64,000 bases of DNA from Burkholderia anthina (GTDB taxonomy: Bacteria > Pseudomonadota > Gammaproteobacteria > Burkholderiales > Burkholderiaceae). The notes under the pieces are model-generated. The model worked only from the letters and a program-made list of their open reading frames with translations. It was not told the origin of the DNA and did not search any database. Below are positions 54,311 through 64,000 of this stretch, piece by piece; the first letter of the stretch is position 1; every line of letters starts with the position of its first letter. Location of the stretch: contig NZ_CABVLY010000006.1 of NCBI RefSeq assembly GCF_902498995.1, positions 186,001 through 250,000 on the forward strand, given 5' to 3'. The translations under genes and the position numbers were made by a program.

Positions 54311-55870
54311 ATGGCACAGGCTCCTGTCTCCCACCCGCCCTTGCAGGGCGGGCAACTCGTGCTCGGGACGATCGCGGTATCGCTCGCGGTGTTCATGAAC
54401 GTGCTCGACACGTCCATCGCGAACGTCGCGATCCCGACCATCTCGGGCGACCTCGGCGTGTCTTCCGACCAGGGTACGTGGGTCATCACGTCGTTCGCGG
54501 TCGCGAACGCGATCTCGGTGCCGCTGACGGGCTGGCTGACCGATCGCTTCGGACAGGTTCGCCTGTTCCTCGCGTCGATCATCCTGTTCGTCATCTCGTC
54601 GTGGATGTGCGGGCTGGCACCGAGCCTGCCGTTCCTGCTCGCGTCGCGCGTGCTCCAGGGCGCGGTCGCCGGGCCGATGATTCCGCTGTCGCAATCGCTG
54701 CTGCTGTCGAGCTACCCCCGTGCGAAAGCGCCGATGGCGCTCGCCCTGTGGTCGATGACGACGCTGATCGCGCCGGTCGCGGGGCCGATCCTCGGCGGCT
54801 GGATCTCGGACAATTATTCGTGGCCGTGGATCTTCTACGTGAACATCCCCGTCGGCATCGCCGCTGCGCTTGCCACGTGGTCGATCTACCGTACGCGCGA
54901 GTCGACGGTGCGCCGCGCGCCGATCGACGGCGTCGGCCTCGCGCTGCTCGTGCTGTGGGTCGGCTCGCTGCAGATCATGCTCGACAAGGGCAAGGATCTC
55001 GACTGGTTCGCGTCGACCACGATCGTCGCGCTCGCGCTGATCGCGATCATCTCGTTCGCGTTCTTCGTGATCTGGGAACTGACCGCAGAACATCCGGTCG
55101 TCGACCTGTCGCTGTTCCGGATGCGGAACTTCACCGGCGGCACGATCGCGCTGGCGGTCGGCTACGGGCTCTACTTCGGCAACCTCGTGCTGTTGCCGCT
55201 GTGGCTGCAGACCCAGATCGGCTATACGGCAACCGACGCGGGTCTGGTGATGGCGCCCGTCGGGCTGTTCGCGATCCTGCTGTCGCCGCTGACCGGCAAG
55301 TTCCTGCCGCGCACCGACCCGCGCTACATCGCGACCGCCGCATTCCTGACGTTCGCGCTGTGCTTCTGGATGCGCTCGCTCTACACGACCGGCGTCGACG
55401 AGTGGTCACTGATGCTGCCGACGCTCGTGCAGGGCATCGCGATGGCCGGCTTCTTCATTCCGCTCGTGTCGATCACGCTGTCCGGCCTGCCCGGCCACCG
55501 CATTCCCGCGGCGTCGGGCCTGTCGAACTTCGTGCGGATCATGTGCGGCGGCATCGGCACGTCGATCTTCCAGACCGCGTGGGATCATCGGAACAACTTC
55601 CACCACGCGCAACTGGTCGAGCAGACGAATCTGTACAACCCGACGTTCAACCAGACCGTCACGCAGATGGGCAACCTCGGGCTCACGCCGGAGCAGGCGC
55701 ATGGCCTGATCAACAACATGGCCACCCAGCAGGCTGCGCAACTCGGCGTGAACGATCTGTTCTACATTTCCGCGGCGATCTTCGTGCTGCTGATCGGACT
55801 GATCTGGATCACGAAACCCGAACGCGCGGGCAGCGGCGATGCGGGGGCGGCTGCGTCGGCTGCACACTGA
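54311..55870 (+). CDS. emrB: EmrB/QacA-type multidrug MFS pump
   Basis: A 519-residue DHA2-family drug:H+ antiporter with 14 predicted membrane segments. Key motifs are LDTSIANVAIPTISGDLGVS (helix 1, motif D), WVITSFAVANAISVPLTGWL, then TDRFGQVRLFL (motif A), RVLQGAVAGPMIPLSQSLLL (helix 4) and GPILGGWISDNYSWPWIFYV (motif C, antiporter signature), NIPVGI. It forms the tripartite pump with EmrA and the outer-membrane factor. It follows emrA by 27 nt. Confidence 0.95.
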   Translation: MAQAPVSHPPLQGGQLVLGTIAVSLAVFMNVLDTSIANVAIPTISGDLGVSSDQGTWVITSFAVANAISVPLTGWLTDRFGQVRLFLASIILFVISSWMCGLAPSLPFLLASRVLQGAVAGPMIPLSQSLLLSSYPRAKAPMALALWSMTTLIAPVAGPILGGWISDNYSWPWIFYVNIPVGIAAALATWSIYRTRESTVRRAPIDGVGLALLVLWVGSLQIMLDKGKDLDWFASTTIVALALIAIISFAFFVIWELTAEHPVVDLSLFRMRNFTGGTIALAVGYGLYFGNLVLLPLWLQTQIGYTATDAGLVMAPVGLFAILLSPLTGKFLPRTDPRYIATAAFLTFALCFWMRSLYTTGVDEWSLMLPTLVQGIAMAGFFIPLVSITLSGLPGHRIPAASGLSNFVRIMCGGIGTSIFQTAWDHRNNFHHAQLVEQTNLYNPTFNQTVTQMGNLGLTPEQAHGLINNMATQQAAQLGVNDLFYISAAIFVLLIGLIWITKPERAGSGDAGAAASAAH

Positions 55871-55897
55871 GCCCCAGCTCAAGGCAACGCACCAAAC

Positions 55898-55930
55898 AAA
55901 AAGCCCGGTCGATTTCGACCGGGCTTTTTT
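55898..55930. terminator. Bidirectional terminator between emrB and truB
   Basis: Arms AAAAAGCCCGGTCGA and TCGACCGGGCTTTTT, almost self-complementary, sit between the convergent emrB and truB genes; T-runs are present in both directions. Confidence 0.9.
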
Positions 55931-55971
55931 CGTTTCGACGGGCTTCGACGACGGCGCTTGCGCGCGTCACA

Positions 55972-56904
55972 TCACTCAGCCGTCACGACGAGACGTTCGG
56001 GTGCGAGCACGCCGTTGGCCTTGCGCGCCACGCCAAGCAGGCGTCGCGCGTCGTACACGCGCACACGATCGCCTTCTGCCGCATCGATCGAATCGAGCGC
56101 CGACAGCGGCAAGCGCTGGCCGTGCAGGAAGCGCTTCGCGCTGGCTTCGTCGAGACGCACCAGCGGAAACGTCGACAGCAGCGCGTCGACCGGCTGAAGC
56201 CACGCATCGCGTGCCGCTTCGGCGGCGTCGGACAGCATGTCGAGCGTCACCGCATGCTCGAGCGTCAGCGCGCCGACACCCGTGCGGCGCAGCATCGTCA
56301 GATGCGCACCGCAGCCGAGTGCTTCGCCGATATCTTCCGCGAGCGTACGCACGTACGTGCCCTTGCTGCAGGTCACACGAAACGTCACGTCCGGCAGTTC
56401 GCAGGCGAGCAGATCGAGCGCATGGATCGTCACGTTGCGGCCTTCCCGCTCGACGGTCTGGCCCGCGCGCGCATATTCATACAGCGGCTTGCCGTCGCGC
56501 TTGAGCGCCGAATACATCGGCGGCACCTGCACGATCTCGCCGGTAAAGCGCGCAAGCGCTGCTTCCACCGCCGCGAGGCCGCATTCGACGGCACGCGTGT
56601 CGAGCACGTCGCCTTCCGCGTCGCCGGTCGTCGTGCGCACGCCGAGATGCATCGTCGCTTCGTAGGTCTTGTCGGCTTCGAGCAAGTCCTGCGAGAACTT
56701 CGTCGCCTCGCCGAAGCACAGCGGCAACAGGCCCGAGGCCAGCGGATCGAGCGTGCCGGTATGACCGGCCTTCTTCGCGAGAAGCAGGCGCTTGGCGCGA
56801 ATCAATGCGTCGTTGCTCGACAAACCGACCGGCTTGTCGAGCAGAAGGACGCCGTCCAGCGCGCGCCGCGGCACGCGTGGACGCTGGTTTGCTGCAGTCG
56901 TCAT
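55972..56904 (-). CDS. truB: tRNA pseudouridine-55 synthase TruB
   Basis: A 310-residue pseudouridine synthase. DGVLLLDKPVGLSSNDALIR is the N-terminal motif, with the catalytic Asp53 in GHTGTLDPLASGLLPLCFGE. Later family blocks are LARFTGEIVQVPPMYSALKR and RVTCSKGTYVRTLAEDIGEA. It modifies U55 in the T-loop of tRNAs. It lies 13 nt downstream of rbfA. Confidence 0.97.
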   Translation of the reverse strand: MTTAANQRPRVPRRALDGVLLLDKPVGLSSNDALIRAKRLLLAKKAGHTGTLDPLASGLLPLCFGEATKFSQDLLEADKTYEATMHLGVRTTTGDAEGDVLDTRAVECGLAAVEAALARFTGEIVQVPPMYSALKRDGKPLYEYARAGQTVEREGRNVTIHALDLLACELPDVTFRVTCSKGTYVRTLAEDIGEALGCGAHLTMLRRTGVGALTLEHAVTLDMLSDAAEAARDAWLQPVDALLSTFPLVRLDEASAKRFLHGQRLPLSALDSIDAAEGDRVRVYDARRLLGVARKANGVLAPERLVVTAE

Positions 56905-56917
56905 AGGGCGCGCGAGC

Positions 56918-57316
56918 TCAGTCGTCCTTCGCGGACGCGTCGGCTTCGTCGTCGTCCTTCGCGCGTGTCGAGTTGGCTTCCTTGATCAGGCGCGACATCT
57001 CCACCGCCTTTTCGATCGTCTGATCGTAGTGGAAATGCAGCGTCGGCACGGTATGAATGTGCAGGCGCTTGAACAGCAGGTTGTGCAGGTGACCCGACGC
57101 GTGGTTCAGCGCTTCCTGCGTCTTGTCCGGATCGCCGGTGAGCGCCGTGAAATAGACCTTCGCGTGTGCGTAGTCCGGCGTGAGCTCGACGCTCTGGATG
57201 GTCACGATACCGATCCGCGGGTCTTTGACCTCGCGCATGATGAGTTCGGACAGATCGCGCTGAATCTGGTCGGCAATCTGAACGTTGCGATTGGGGGAAG
57301 TACGTTTCCTGGACAT
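56918..57316 (-). CDS. rbfA: Ribosome-binding factor A
   Basis: A 132-residue Rbf[21 protein letters not shown] and [26 protein letters not shown] are the KH-like fold signatures (the kinked A-x-G region is replaced by [20 protein letters not shown]). RbfA helps 16S rRNA 5'-end maturation in 30S assembly. It follows infB after a 113-nt gap containing a hairpin. The C-terminal tail is acidic ([12 protein letters not shown]). Confidence 0.95.
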   Translation of the reverse strand: MSRKRTSPNRNVQIADQIQRDLSELIMREVKDPRIGIVTIQSVELTPDYAHAKVYFTALTGDPDKTQEALNHASGHLHNLLFKRLHIHTVPTLHFHYDQTIEKAVEMSRLIKEANSTRAKDDDEADASAKDD

Positions 57317-57379
57317 GATCGATCCGTGATCCGTTTATCAGGATAAAGCGGCGCGCCGTTGGCACGCCACCATGAAAAT

Positions 57380-57409
57380 GGGCGGGACAGGCCCAAGCCT
57401 GCCCCGCCC
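57380..57409 (-). terminator. Hairpin between infB and rbfA
   Basis: On the minus strand a 13-bp stem (arms GGGCGGGGCAGGC and GCCTGTCCCGCCC, one G-U) with a 4-nt loop is followed by ATTTTC. It probably causes partial termination or protects the infB 3' end. Confidence 0.6.
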
Positions 57410-57429
57410 CATGAGCCGATACGCGACGA

Positions 57430-60366
57430 TTACAGCGTACGTGCGACTTCGGTCACTTCGAATACTTCGAACTGGTCGCCTTCGGTGACGTCGTTGAAGT
57501 TCTTCACCGACATCCCGCACTCGAAGCCTTGCTTGACTTCCTTCACGTCGTCCTTGAAGCGCTTCAGCGATTCGAGTTCGCCCGTGAAGATCACGACGTT
57601 GTTGCGCAGCACGCGAACCGACGACGAGCGCTTGACGATACCGTCGGTGACCATACAGCCAGCGACCGTACCGATCTTCGGCACCTTGAACACCTGGCGC
57701 ACCTCGACCATACCGGTGATGACTTCGCGCTTCTCCGGCGCCAGCATGCCCGACATCGCCGCCTTCACTTCATCCACTGCGTCATAGATGATGTTGTAGT
57801 AGCGGATGTCGATACCGTTCGACTCGGCCAGCTTGCGCGCCTGCGCATCCGCACGCGTGTTGAAGCCGATGATGACCGCCTTCGATGCCGTTGCCAGGTT
57901 GACGTCGTTTTCGCTGATGCCGCCCACCGCGCTGTGCACGATCTGCACACGCACTTCGTCGGTCGACAGCTTGAGCAGCGACTGCACGAGTGCTTCCTGC
58001 GAGCCCTGCACGTCCGCCTTGATGATGAGCGGCAGGTTCTGCACTTCGCCTTCGCCCATCTGCTCGAGCATGCTTTCCAGCTTCGCGGCCTGCTGCTTCG
58101 CCAGCTTGACGTCGCGGAACTTGCCTTGACGGAACAGCGCGATTTCGCGCGCCTTGCGCTCGTCCGGCAGCACGATCACTTCCTCGCCTGCACCCGGCAC
58201 TTCCGACAGACCCTGGATTTCGACCGGGATCGACGGGCCGGCTTCCTTCGTCGGCTTGCCGTTCTCGTCGAGCATCGCACGCACGCGGCCATAAGCCGTG
58301 CCTGCCAGCACGATGTCGCCACGGTTCAGCGTACCGGACTGCACCAGGATCGTCGCGACCGGGCCCTTGCCCTTGTCGAGCTTCGCTTCGATCACGATGC
58401 CCTTGGCCGGTGCTTCGATCGGTGCCTTCAGTTCCAGCACCTCCGCTTGCAGCAGCACGTTCTCGAGCAGGTCGTCGATACCGGCGCCCGTCTTTGCCGA
58501 CACCGGCACGAACGGCGAATCGCCACCGTATTCTTCCGGCACGACGCCTTCCGCGACCAGTTCCTGCTTGACACGGTCCGGGTTCGCTTCCGGCTTGTCG
58601 ATCTTGTTGATCGCCACGACGATCGGCACGCCACCCGCCTTCGCGTGAGCGATAGCTTCCTTCGTCTGCGGCATCACGCCGTCGTCGGCCGCCACCACCA
58701 GCACCACGATGTCGGTCGCCTTCGCGCCGCGTGCACGCATTGCCGTGAACGCCTCGTGACCCGGCGTATCGAGGAACGTGATGACGCCACGCGGCGTGTC
58801 GACGTGGTAAGCGCCGATGTGCTGCGTAATGCCGCCCGCTTCGCCCGCTGCAACCTTCGCGCGGCGGATGTGGTCGAGCAGCGAGGTCTTGCCGTGGTCG
58901 ACGTGGCCCATCACCGTGACGACCGGCGGACGCGGCAATTGCTCTGCGTCGGTGCTGGTCTCGCCTTCGACCAGCAGCGCTTCCGGATCGTCCAGCTTCG
59001 CGGCAACCGCGCGGTGGCCCAGTTCTTCGACGACGATCATCGCCGTTTCCTGGTCCAGCACTTGGTTGATGGTGACCATCTGGCCCATCTTCATCATCAC
59101 CTTGATGACTTCCGAGGCCTTGATCGACATCTTGTGCGCAAGATCGGCAACCGAAACGGTTTCCGGCACGTGCACTTCACGCACGATCGGTTCGGTCGGT
59201 GCCTGGAACGTCGACGAGCTGTCCTGGTGACGGCCACGACCCTTCGGGCCGCCGCGCCAGCCGCGGTCGACACCGCCGCTCGAATCGCCACGCGTCTTGA
59301 TGCCGCGGCGCTTCGCTGCGTCGTCCTGCCAGCCGCCCTTGCCGCCGCCCGGCTTCTTGTTGCGATCGCCCGCACCTGCCGGAGCCTGCGTCGTCGCCGG
59401 CGCCGCACCTGCCGGCTTCTTCACGGCCGGACGTGCTTGCGCGCCCGCGCCAGCCGGCTTGGCCGGCTTGTGCAGCGTGCCCTTCGCTTCGGCCGGCTTC
59501 GGCGGTTCCACCGGCTTCGGCGGTTCGACTGCCTTGACCACTGCCTTGCGCGGCGTGTTCATCATTTCGCGGATCGCGCGCGCTTCGGCTTCTGCCGCCG
59601 CGCGACGCTTGCTGATTTCTTCCTGCTCGGCGCGCGCCTTGTCCGCCGCTTCGCGGGCAGCGTCTTCGGCCTTCTTCGCCGCTTCGCGCTGTGCCGCACG
59701 TTCTGCGGCCGCGCGTGCTTCGTCCTGTGCGGCCGGCGCCGGCGCGGCCGGTGCAGCGGCTGCTTCCTGCTTGGCCTCGACGGCCTGCTGAGCAGCAGCC
59801 TGCTGTGCTGCGGCGGCTTCGGCCGCGGCACGCTTCGCCGCCGCCTCTTCCTCGGCGCGACGACGCTCGGCTTCAGCCGCTTCCTCGCGGGCGCGGCGCT
59901 CGGCTTCCTCGCGCTCGAGGCGTTCCTGACGCTCGCGCAGTTCCTGCGCCTGCTTCTCGAGCAGCTCGGCCTCGCGGCGCGCCTCTTCCTCGCGACGCTT
60001 CAGTTCCGCGTCGTCGTCCGCTTCGGCGACCTGCGCCTGACCCTGTTCCGCACCCTCGCTCACTTCGTCGCGCTTGACGAACGTGCGCTTCTTGCGGACC
60101 TCGACCTGAATGGTGCGAGCCTTGCCCGTCGCGTCAGATTGCTTGATCTCCGACGTATGCTTGCGGGTCAGCGTGATCTTGCGCTTGTCGCCGTCGGTTG
60201 CGCCGTGCGACTTGCGCAAATGATCGAGCAGACGCGCCTTGTCCGCTTCGGACAGCGCATCGTCTTCACTCGCTTTCTGGACGCCCGCTGCCTGCAGCTG
60301 CTCGAGCAGCACACCAGCAGGCATTTTCAGTTCCGCGGCAAATTGGGCTACGTTGTTACTCGCCAT
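57430..60366 (-). CDS. infB: Translation initiation factor IF-2
   Basis: A 978-residue IF-2. The N-terminal domain ([27 protein letters not shown]) is followed by a long Ala/Glu/Arg-rich, partly coiled-coil region typical of long bacterial IF-2. The GTPase domain shows G1 [17 protein letters not shown]3 [18 protein letters not shown] and G4 [20 protein letters not shown], then domains II-IV with [20 protein letters not shown] near the end. It places fMet-tRNA on the 30S subunit. It is cotranscribed with nusA, 91 nt downstream. Confidence 0.97.
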   Translation of the reverse strand: MASNNVAQFAAELKMPAGVLLEQLQAAGVQKASEDDALSEADKARLLDHLRKSHGATDGDKRKITLTRKHTSEIKQSDATGKARTIQVEVRKKRTFVKRDEVSEGAEQGQAQVAEADDDAELKRREEEARREAELLEKQAQELRERQERLEREEAERRAREEAAEAERRRAEEEAAAKRAAAEAAAAQQAAAQQAVEAKQEAAAAPAAPAPAAQDEARAAAERAAQREAAKKAEDAAREAADKARAEQEEISKRRAAAEAEARAIREMMNTPRKAVVKAVEPPKPVEPPKPAEAKGTLHKPAKPAGAGAQARPAVKKPAGAAPATTQAPAGAGDRNKKPGGGKGGWQDDAAKRRGIKTRGDSSGGVDRGWRGGPKGRGRHQDSSSTFQAPTEPIVREVHVPETVSVADLAHKMSIKASEVIKVMMKMGQMVTINQVLDQETAMIVVEELGHRAVAAKLDDPEALLVEGETSTDAEQLPRPPVVTVMGHVDHGKTSLLDHIRRAKVAAGEAGGITQHIGAYHVDTPRGVITFLDTPGHEAFTAMRARGAKATDIVVLVVAADDGVMPQTKEAIAHAKAGGVPIVVAINKIDKPEANPDRVKQELVAEGVVPEEYGGDSPFVPVSAKTGAGIDDLLENVLLQAEVLELKAPIEAPAKGIVIEAKLDKGKGPVATILVQSGTLNRGDIVLAGTAYGRVRAMLDENGKPTKEAGPSIPVEIQGLSEVPGAGEEVIVLPDERKAREIALFRQGKFRDVKLAKQQAAKLESMLEQMGEGEVQNLPLIIKADVQGSQEALVQSLLKLSTDEVRVQIVHSAVGGISENDVNLATASKAVIIGFNTRADAQARKLAESNGIDIRYYNIIYDAVDEVKAAMSGMLAPEKREVITGMVEVRQVFKVPKIGTVAGCMVTDGIVKRSSSVRVLRNNVVIFTGELESLKRFKDDVKEVKQGFECGMSVKNFNDVTEGDQFEVFEVTEVARTL

Positions 60367-60457
60367 TCATTCCTCTTAGTGCAAGGACCGATTCCTTGCT
60401 GTTAGCATCGGGTCAGGCCATACGGCCGCCATCAAATCAGTGCGCCATGGTCATTTC

Positions 60458-61933
60458 TCACTGGAACCAATGTTCACGTGCTTTCATGATCAACGCCTTA
60501 GCGGCATCCTCTTCCATTCCGGTCATGTCGACCAGTTCATCCACAGCCAGCTCGGCGAGATCGTCGCGCGTCTGCATGCCGTGTTCGGCCAGCTTCGCGA
60601 GCAACTCCGGCGTGACGCCGTCGAGGCCCTTCAAATCCAGCGCTGCATTCTCGACCTTTTCTTCGTTCGCGATCGCCATCGTCAGCAATGCGTCGCGTGC
60701 GCGGTTGCGCAGCTCATGCACGGTGTCCTCATCGAATGCCTCGATTTCGAGCATTTCGTTGAGCGGCACATAAGCGATTTCTTCGAGACTCGTGAAGCCT
60801 TCGTCGATCAGGATATCGGCAACTTCTTCGTCGACATCGAGACGCGCCATGAACAGCGCACGCAGGCGGTCGCGTTCCTCACCCTGCTTCAGGGCGGACT
60901 CGTCCGGCGTCATGATGTTGATCTGCCAGCCGGTCAGTTCGCCGGCAAGGCGAACGTTCTGACCGCTGCGGCCGATCGCGACAGCCAGCTCGTTCTCGTC
61001 GACGACGACGTCCATCGAGTGCTTTTCTTCATCGACGACGATCGACTGGACAGCTGCCGGCGCGAGCGCGCCGATCACGAACTGGGCGGGATCCTCCGAC
61101 CATAGCACGATGTCGATGTTTTCGCCACCAAGCTCGTTGCGCACGGCCTGCACGCGCGAGCCGCGGATGCCGACACAGGTGCCGATCGGATCGATCCGCT
61201 TGTCGTAGGCGATCACGCCGATCTTCGCGCGCACGCCCGGATCGCGAGCAGCTGCCTTGATCTCGAGCAGGCCCTGCTCGATTTCCGGCACTTCCATCTC
61301 GAACAGCTTCATCAGGAATTCCGGCGCCGTGCGCGACAGTTCGATCTGCGGGCCGCGCGCGGTGCGGTCGACCTTCGCGATGTACGCGCGCACGCGGTCG
61401 CCCACGCGCAGGTTTTCCTTCGGGATCAGCTGGTCGCGGCGCAGCAGCGCTTCGACACGGCCCGATTCGACGATGAAATTGCCCTTGTCGAGGCGCTTCA
61501 CCGTCCCCGTCATGATCTTTTCGCCGCGCTCGAGGTAGTCGTTCAGGATCTGCTCGCGCTCTGCATCGCGCACCTTCTGCAGGATCACCTGCTTCGCAGC
61601 CTGCGCGCCGATACGGCCGAACTCGATCGACGGCACCGGCTCCTCGATGAATTCGCCGACTTCGACGTCGGACTTCTGCTCACGCGCTTCGAACAGCAGG
61701 ATCTCGCGATCCGGCTCCTGCAAGCCCGCCTCGTCGGGTACGACGAGCCAGCGACGGAAGGTTTCGTGCTCGCCGCTTTCGCGATCGATATGGACGCGGA
61801 TTTCGGCGCCTTCGTCGAACAGCTTCTTGGACGCGGACGCGAGCGCAGCCTCGAGGGCGCCCAGCACCACATCCTTGTCGACGTTTTTCTCGCGCGCCAG
61901 CGCATCCACCAGCATCAACACTTCGCGACTCAT
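60458..61933 (-). CDS. nusA: Transcription termination/antitermination factor NusA
   Basis: A 491-residue NusA. The N-terminal RNA-polymerase-binding domain ([20 protein letters not shown]) is followed by the S1 domain ([20 protein letters not shown]), KH1/KH2 ([40 protein letters not shown]) and two acidic C-terminal HhH-like repeats ([40 protein letters not shown]), present in gamma- and betaproteobacteria. Its ATG overlaps the rimP TAA stop (TAATG), giving translational coupling. Confidence 0.97.
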   Translation of the reverse strand: MSREVLMLVDALAREKNVDKDVVLGALEAALASASKKLFDEGAEIRVHIDRESGEHETFRRWLVVPDEAGLQEPDREILLFEAREQKSDVEVGEFIEEPVPSIEFGRIGAQAAKQVILQKVRDAEREQILNDYLERGEKIMTGTVKRLDKGNFIVESGRVEALLRRDQLIPKENLRVGDRVRAYIAKVDRTARGPQIELSRTAPEFLMKLFEMEVPEIEQGLLEIKAAARDPGVRAKIGVIAYDKRIDPIGTCVGIRGSRVQAVRNELGGENIDIVLWSEDPAQFVIGALAPAAVQSIVVDEEKHSMDVVVDENELAVAIGRSGQNVRLAGELTGWQINIMTPDESALKQGEERDRLRALFMARLDVDEEVADILIDEGFTSLEEIAYVPLNEMLEIEAFDEDTVHELRNRARDALLTMAIANEEKVENAALDLKGLDGVTPELLAKLAEHGMQTRDDLAELAVDELVDMTGMEEDAAKALIMKAREHWFQ

Positions 61934-62391
61934 TATTTGCGGCTCCTAAAGTCAACTTGCGGAATCAGGCGGGCTTTATCGATATCGGCCAGCGTGAAAT
62001 CCAGCATGGCTGCCTCGCCCTTCTCCCTCTCAAATTCCAAACCGATCGTTTCGCCATTCGGCGCGTGCAGAATGCCCCGGTACGTCTTGCGCCCGTCCAG
62101 CGGCTTTTTCAAGGTCACGGAAGCTTCACTGCCGGCGAAGCGCTCGAAGTCGGCCAGTTTCTTCAACGGGCGGTCGAGCCCCGGGGACGAGACTTCAAGC
62201 CGTTCGTAATCGATGTTTTCGACCGTCAAGACGTGCTGGAGCTGACGCGTGACCTTTTCGCAATCTTCGAGCGAGATGCCGGCAAGCTGATCGATATAGA
62301 TGCAAAGCATGCCGCGCCCGGTGCGCTCAAGATCCACCAGCTCGTAGCCGAGCCCGGTGACCGTGGTTTCTATCAGTTCCGTCAGTTGCAC
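61933..62391 (-). CDS. rimP: Ribosome maturation factor RimP
   Basis: A 152-residue RimP: the N-terminal domain has [40 protein letters not shown] (family pattern G-x-E-L-V-D-x-E), then [39 protein letters not shown] with the conserved [12 protein letters not shown]. RimP binds 30S pre-subunits. The start codon is GTG with GAGAGGA upstream. It is the first gene of the rimP-nusA-infB operon. Confidence 0.95.
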   Translation of the reverse strand: MQLTELIETTVTGLGYELVDLERTGRGMLCIYIDQLAGISLEDCEKVTRQLQHVLTVENIDYERLEVSSPGLDRPLKKLADFERFAGSEASVTLKKPLDGRKTYRGILHAPNGETIGLEFEREKGEAAMLDFTLADIDKARLIPQVDFRSRK

Positions 62392-62493
62392 AGTGTCCTC
62401 TCAGGTGTTCGCGCCCGCCGCTCGCGATTCACCCGCGGGCGCGCGCCTTAGCCGGCGCAGGAAGCGCTACCCGAGATGCCTAACCGTTTCAGC
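62392..62493. other. Spacer between leader terminator and rimP
   Basis: About 100 nt without a gene; it includes a GC-rich stretch just before the rimP start and may be read only if the upstream hairpin is passed. Confidence 0.5.
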
Positions 62494-62572
62494 AAAAAAA
62501 AATGGGCGGAACGCCCATCTTCTTACTGGTGGTCGCACCTGAGCCGCACATTGAATCCGTACGCCCAGCGAC
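62494..62572 (-). ncRNA. Candidate short leader RNA/sRNA upstream of rimP
   Basis: A predicted ~79-nt transcript starts about 7 nt after a consensus-like promoter and ends in a terminator: arms ATGGGCG and CGCCCAT with loop TTC (minus strand), then nine Ts. It has no start codon with a ribosome-binding site. It could be an attenuator leader for rimP-nusA-infB or an independent sRNA. Not matched to a named family; the analogous position in enterobacteria is known to carry regulatory leader RNA. Confidence 0.55.
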
Positions 62573-62578
62573 TCCGCG

Positions 62579-62607
62579 ATTATAGCGATTTTTGGCGCAA
62601 ACGCCAA
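62579..62607 (-). promoter_or_regulatory. Strong promoter upstream of rimP operon
   Basis: On the minus strand -35 TTGGCG (62602-62607) and a perfect -10 TATAAT (62579-62584) are separated by exactly 17 bp. Confidence 0.8.
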
Positions 62608-62791
62608 GCCAGCCGGTAAAAGCGGCGCCCAGCCCGCCTTTACCGACCAAAAATGCGAAACCGGACCGTCCGACGAAGCGGAACAATCCGGCTGCGCGAC
62701 ATATATACAGTCGGCGACGTGCCGACAAAACCGAAACGACGTCGATTCCGTCGGCACACCGCGGCTTCACACCACGGTACGCCAGAAGCGC
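62608..62791. other. Spacer between rimP promoter and rluB
   Basis: About 180 nt with no gene. Includes AT-richer patches (ATATATACAG). No terminator for rluB was recognised before the rimP promoter. Confidence 0.4.
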
Positions 62792-64000
62792 TCAGCGGCC
62801 GCGCGAGCGATTGCGCTGCGGACGCTGCTGACCGCCGCGCGCGCCGCCACCACCACCGTTACCGGCGCCTTCGGCGCGATTGCCGTTCGGATTGCGGTTG
62901 CCACCCTTGCTGCCACCGCGCTTGCCGCCGGCACCTTCACGCTTCGGACCGGCGCCATACGACGCGCGGTTGCCGTCGACATCGCGACCGCCGCCCGAGC
63001 GATTGCCGTAACCCGACGGCGAAACCGGCAGGCTGCCGTAACCGCTCAGACCCGGCAGGCCCGGGCCGCCGCGACGGCCACCGCCGCCGCGACGCGGCTG
63101 ATCGAGCTGGCCATGCGTCGTCAACACCGGCTCACGGCCAATGAAGCCCATCGACGTCTGCATCGGATCCGGCTGGCGGCGCTCGGCCTGACCACCCGCA
63201 CCGCGCTTGCCCTTTTCCTCGGCCGGCGCCTTCAGGCCGACAGTCGCCATCAGCTTGCGCACCTGCGCCTCGTCGAGCTCTTCCCAGCGACCGCGCTTCA
63301 GGCCGCGCGGCAGCGGAATCGGGCCGTGGCGCGTACGGATCAGGCGGCTCACCATCAGGCCGGCCGCCTCGAACATCCGGCGCACTTCGCGGTTGCGGCC
63401 TTCGGCCAGCGCGACGTGATACCAGTGGTTCGTGCCCTCGCCGCCGCCATCGCGGATGCGCAGGAAGTTTGCCGGGCCGTCATCGAGTTCGACACCGTGC
63501 AGCAGCTTCTGCCGCATGCCTTCGGACAGTTCACCGACGACGCGCACCGCATATTCGCGCTCGACGCTGTAGCGCGGATGCATGAAGCGGTTCGCGAGAT
63601 CGCCCGAAGTCGTCAGCATCAGCAGACCTTCGGTATTGAAATCGAGACGGCCGACCGCGAGCCATTTCGCCGTCTTCATCGGCGGCAGGCGGTCGAACAC
63701 CGACGGACGGCCTTCCGGGTCCGCATGGCTGACGATCTCGCCGGTCGGCTTGTGGTACAGCAGCACGCGCGGCGGCTTGTTCGGCAGCTTGCGCTTGACC
63801 GGCTTGCCGTTGATCCGGACCTGGTCGGTCGGCATGATGCGCTGGCCAATGTGCGCAGGCTCGCCGTTCACCGACACGCGGCCGGCGACGATCAGTTCTT
63901 CCATTTCGCGACGCGAGCCCATGCCCGCTTCCGCGAGCACCTTGTGAAGCTTCGGCGCGTCGTCGTCCGGCGACAGCACGCGCTTGTTCGTCGGCTGACT
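62792..64000 (-). CDS. rluB: Ribosomal large-subunit pseudouridine synthase RluB-like (5' end outside window)
   Basis: The frame is open at the right edge, so the gene starts beyond the window; 402 residues are visible. The S4 RNA-binding domain ([29 protein letters not shown]) is followed by the RsuA/RluB-type catalytic domain with the Asp in [20 protein letters not shown], then [14 protein letters not shown] and [20 protein letters not shown]. The C-terminal ~140 residues are a low-complexity Gly/Arg/Asn/Ser tail. RluB modifies U2605 of 23S rRNA in E. coli. In related species the protein also has a long N-terminal extension, which would lie outside. Confidence 0.9.
   Translation of the reverse strand, partial: SQPTNKRVLSPDDDAPKLHKVLAEAGMGSRREMEELIVAGRVSVNGEPAHIGQRIMPTDQVRINGKPVKRKLPNKPPRVLLYHKPTGEIVSHADPEGRPSVFDRLPPMKTAKWLAVGRLDFNTEGLLMLTTSGDLANRFMHPRYSVEREYAVRVVGELSEGMRQKLLHGVELDDGPANFLRIRDGGGEGTNHWYHVALAEGRNREVRRMFEAAGLMVSRLIRTRHGPIPLPRGLKRGRWEELDEAQVRKLMATVGLKAPAEEKGKRGAGGQAERRQPDPMQTSMGFIGREPVLTTHGQLDQPRRGGGGRRGGPGLPGLSGYGSLPVSPSGYGNRSGGGRDVDGNRASYGAGPKREGAGGKRGGSKGGNRNPNGNRAEGAGNGGGGGARGGQQRPQRNRSRGR

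Noticed and set aside
57529-60405. 958-codon plus-strand frame opposite infB
   Set aside because: Antisense shadow of the well-supported IF-2 gene, Arg/His/Leu-rich, with no recognizable domain.

Overview
The window is GC-rich, densely coded DNA from a betaproteobacterium, most likely chromosome 1 of a Burkholderia cepacia complex species. Evidence: a long-tailed second Hfq (Hfq2 type) beside a complete Tad/Flp pilus cluster, an odhA-odhB-odhL cluster next to typA and an Emr-type efflux operon, and the rimP-nusA-infB-rbfA-truB set. The genus call is inference from gene content and arrangement; no database was searched.

Layout. 1-5.8 kb: a branched-chain amino-acid-type (Liv) ABC importer (ATPase, two permeases, binding protein, second ATPase) preceded by the end of an acyl-CoA-ligase-like gene that stops before the ligase core is complete. 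6.26 kb: tRNA-Leu(CAG) with its own promoter and terminator. 6.8-11.7 kb: a ROK regulator and an RbsA/RbsC/RbsB-type sugar importer, with a perfect palindrome upstream. 11.8-14.9 kb (minus): SulP anion transporter, ParB-like protein, GNAT acetyltransferase. 15.1-19.4 kb: MFS carboxylate-type transporter, TetR regulator, FadD. 19.4-21.4 kb: a small secreted protein, hfq2 and a DUF2968 protein.

21.4-34.6 kb (minus) is a Tad/Flp pilus locus: Flp pilin, TadV peptidase, TadE, RcpC, RcpA secretin, TadZ, TadA, TadB, TadC, TadD, a DUF3613 protein, TadG, then a sigma-54 enhancer-binding protein whose receiver domain has lost the phospho-acceptor. Divergent from flp, across a 680-bp AT-richer spacer, lies a sigma-54-type promoter (35216-35231) followed by two paralogous, highly repetitive lipoproteins and an outer-membrane TpsB/ShlB-type translocator with no recognisable TpsA partner. 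Together with the enhancer-binding protein and repeated CGTTACGTT boxes in the spacer, this looks like a co-regulated surface/adhesion module. It is the best candidate here for an undescribed system.

40.3-48.5 kb: a DUF2147 protein, a stand-alone DUF4096 transposase-like protein, ZapE, and the 2-oxoglutarate dehydrogenase genes (lpdA, sucB, sucA on the minus strand). 48.8-55.9 kb: typA/bipA, then a MarR regulator with an Emr-type tripartite efflux system (outer-membrane factor, EmrA, EmrB). 56-62.4 kb (minus): truB, rbfA, infB, nusA and rimP, preceded by a strong promoter and an early terminator that could make a short leader RNA. The window ends inside an RluB-type pseudouridine synthase gene.
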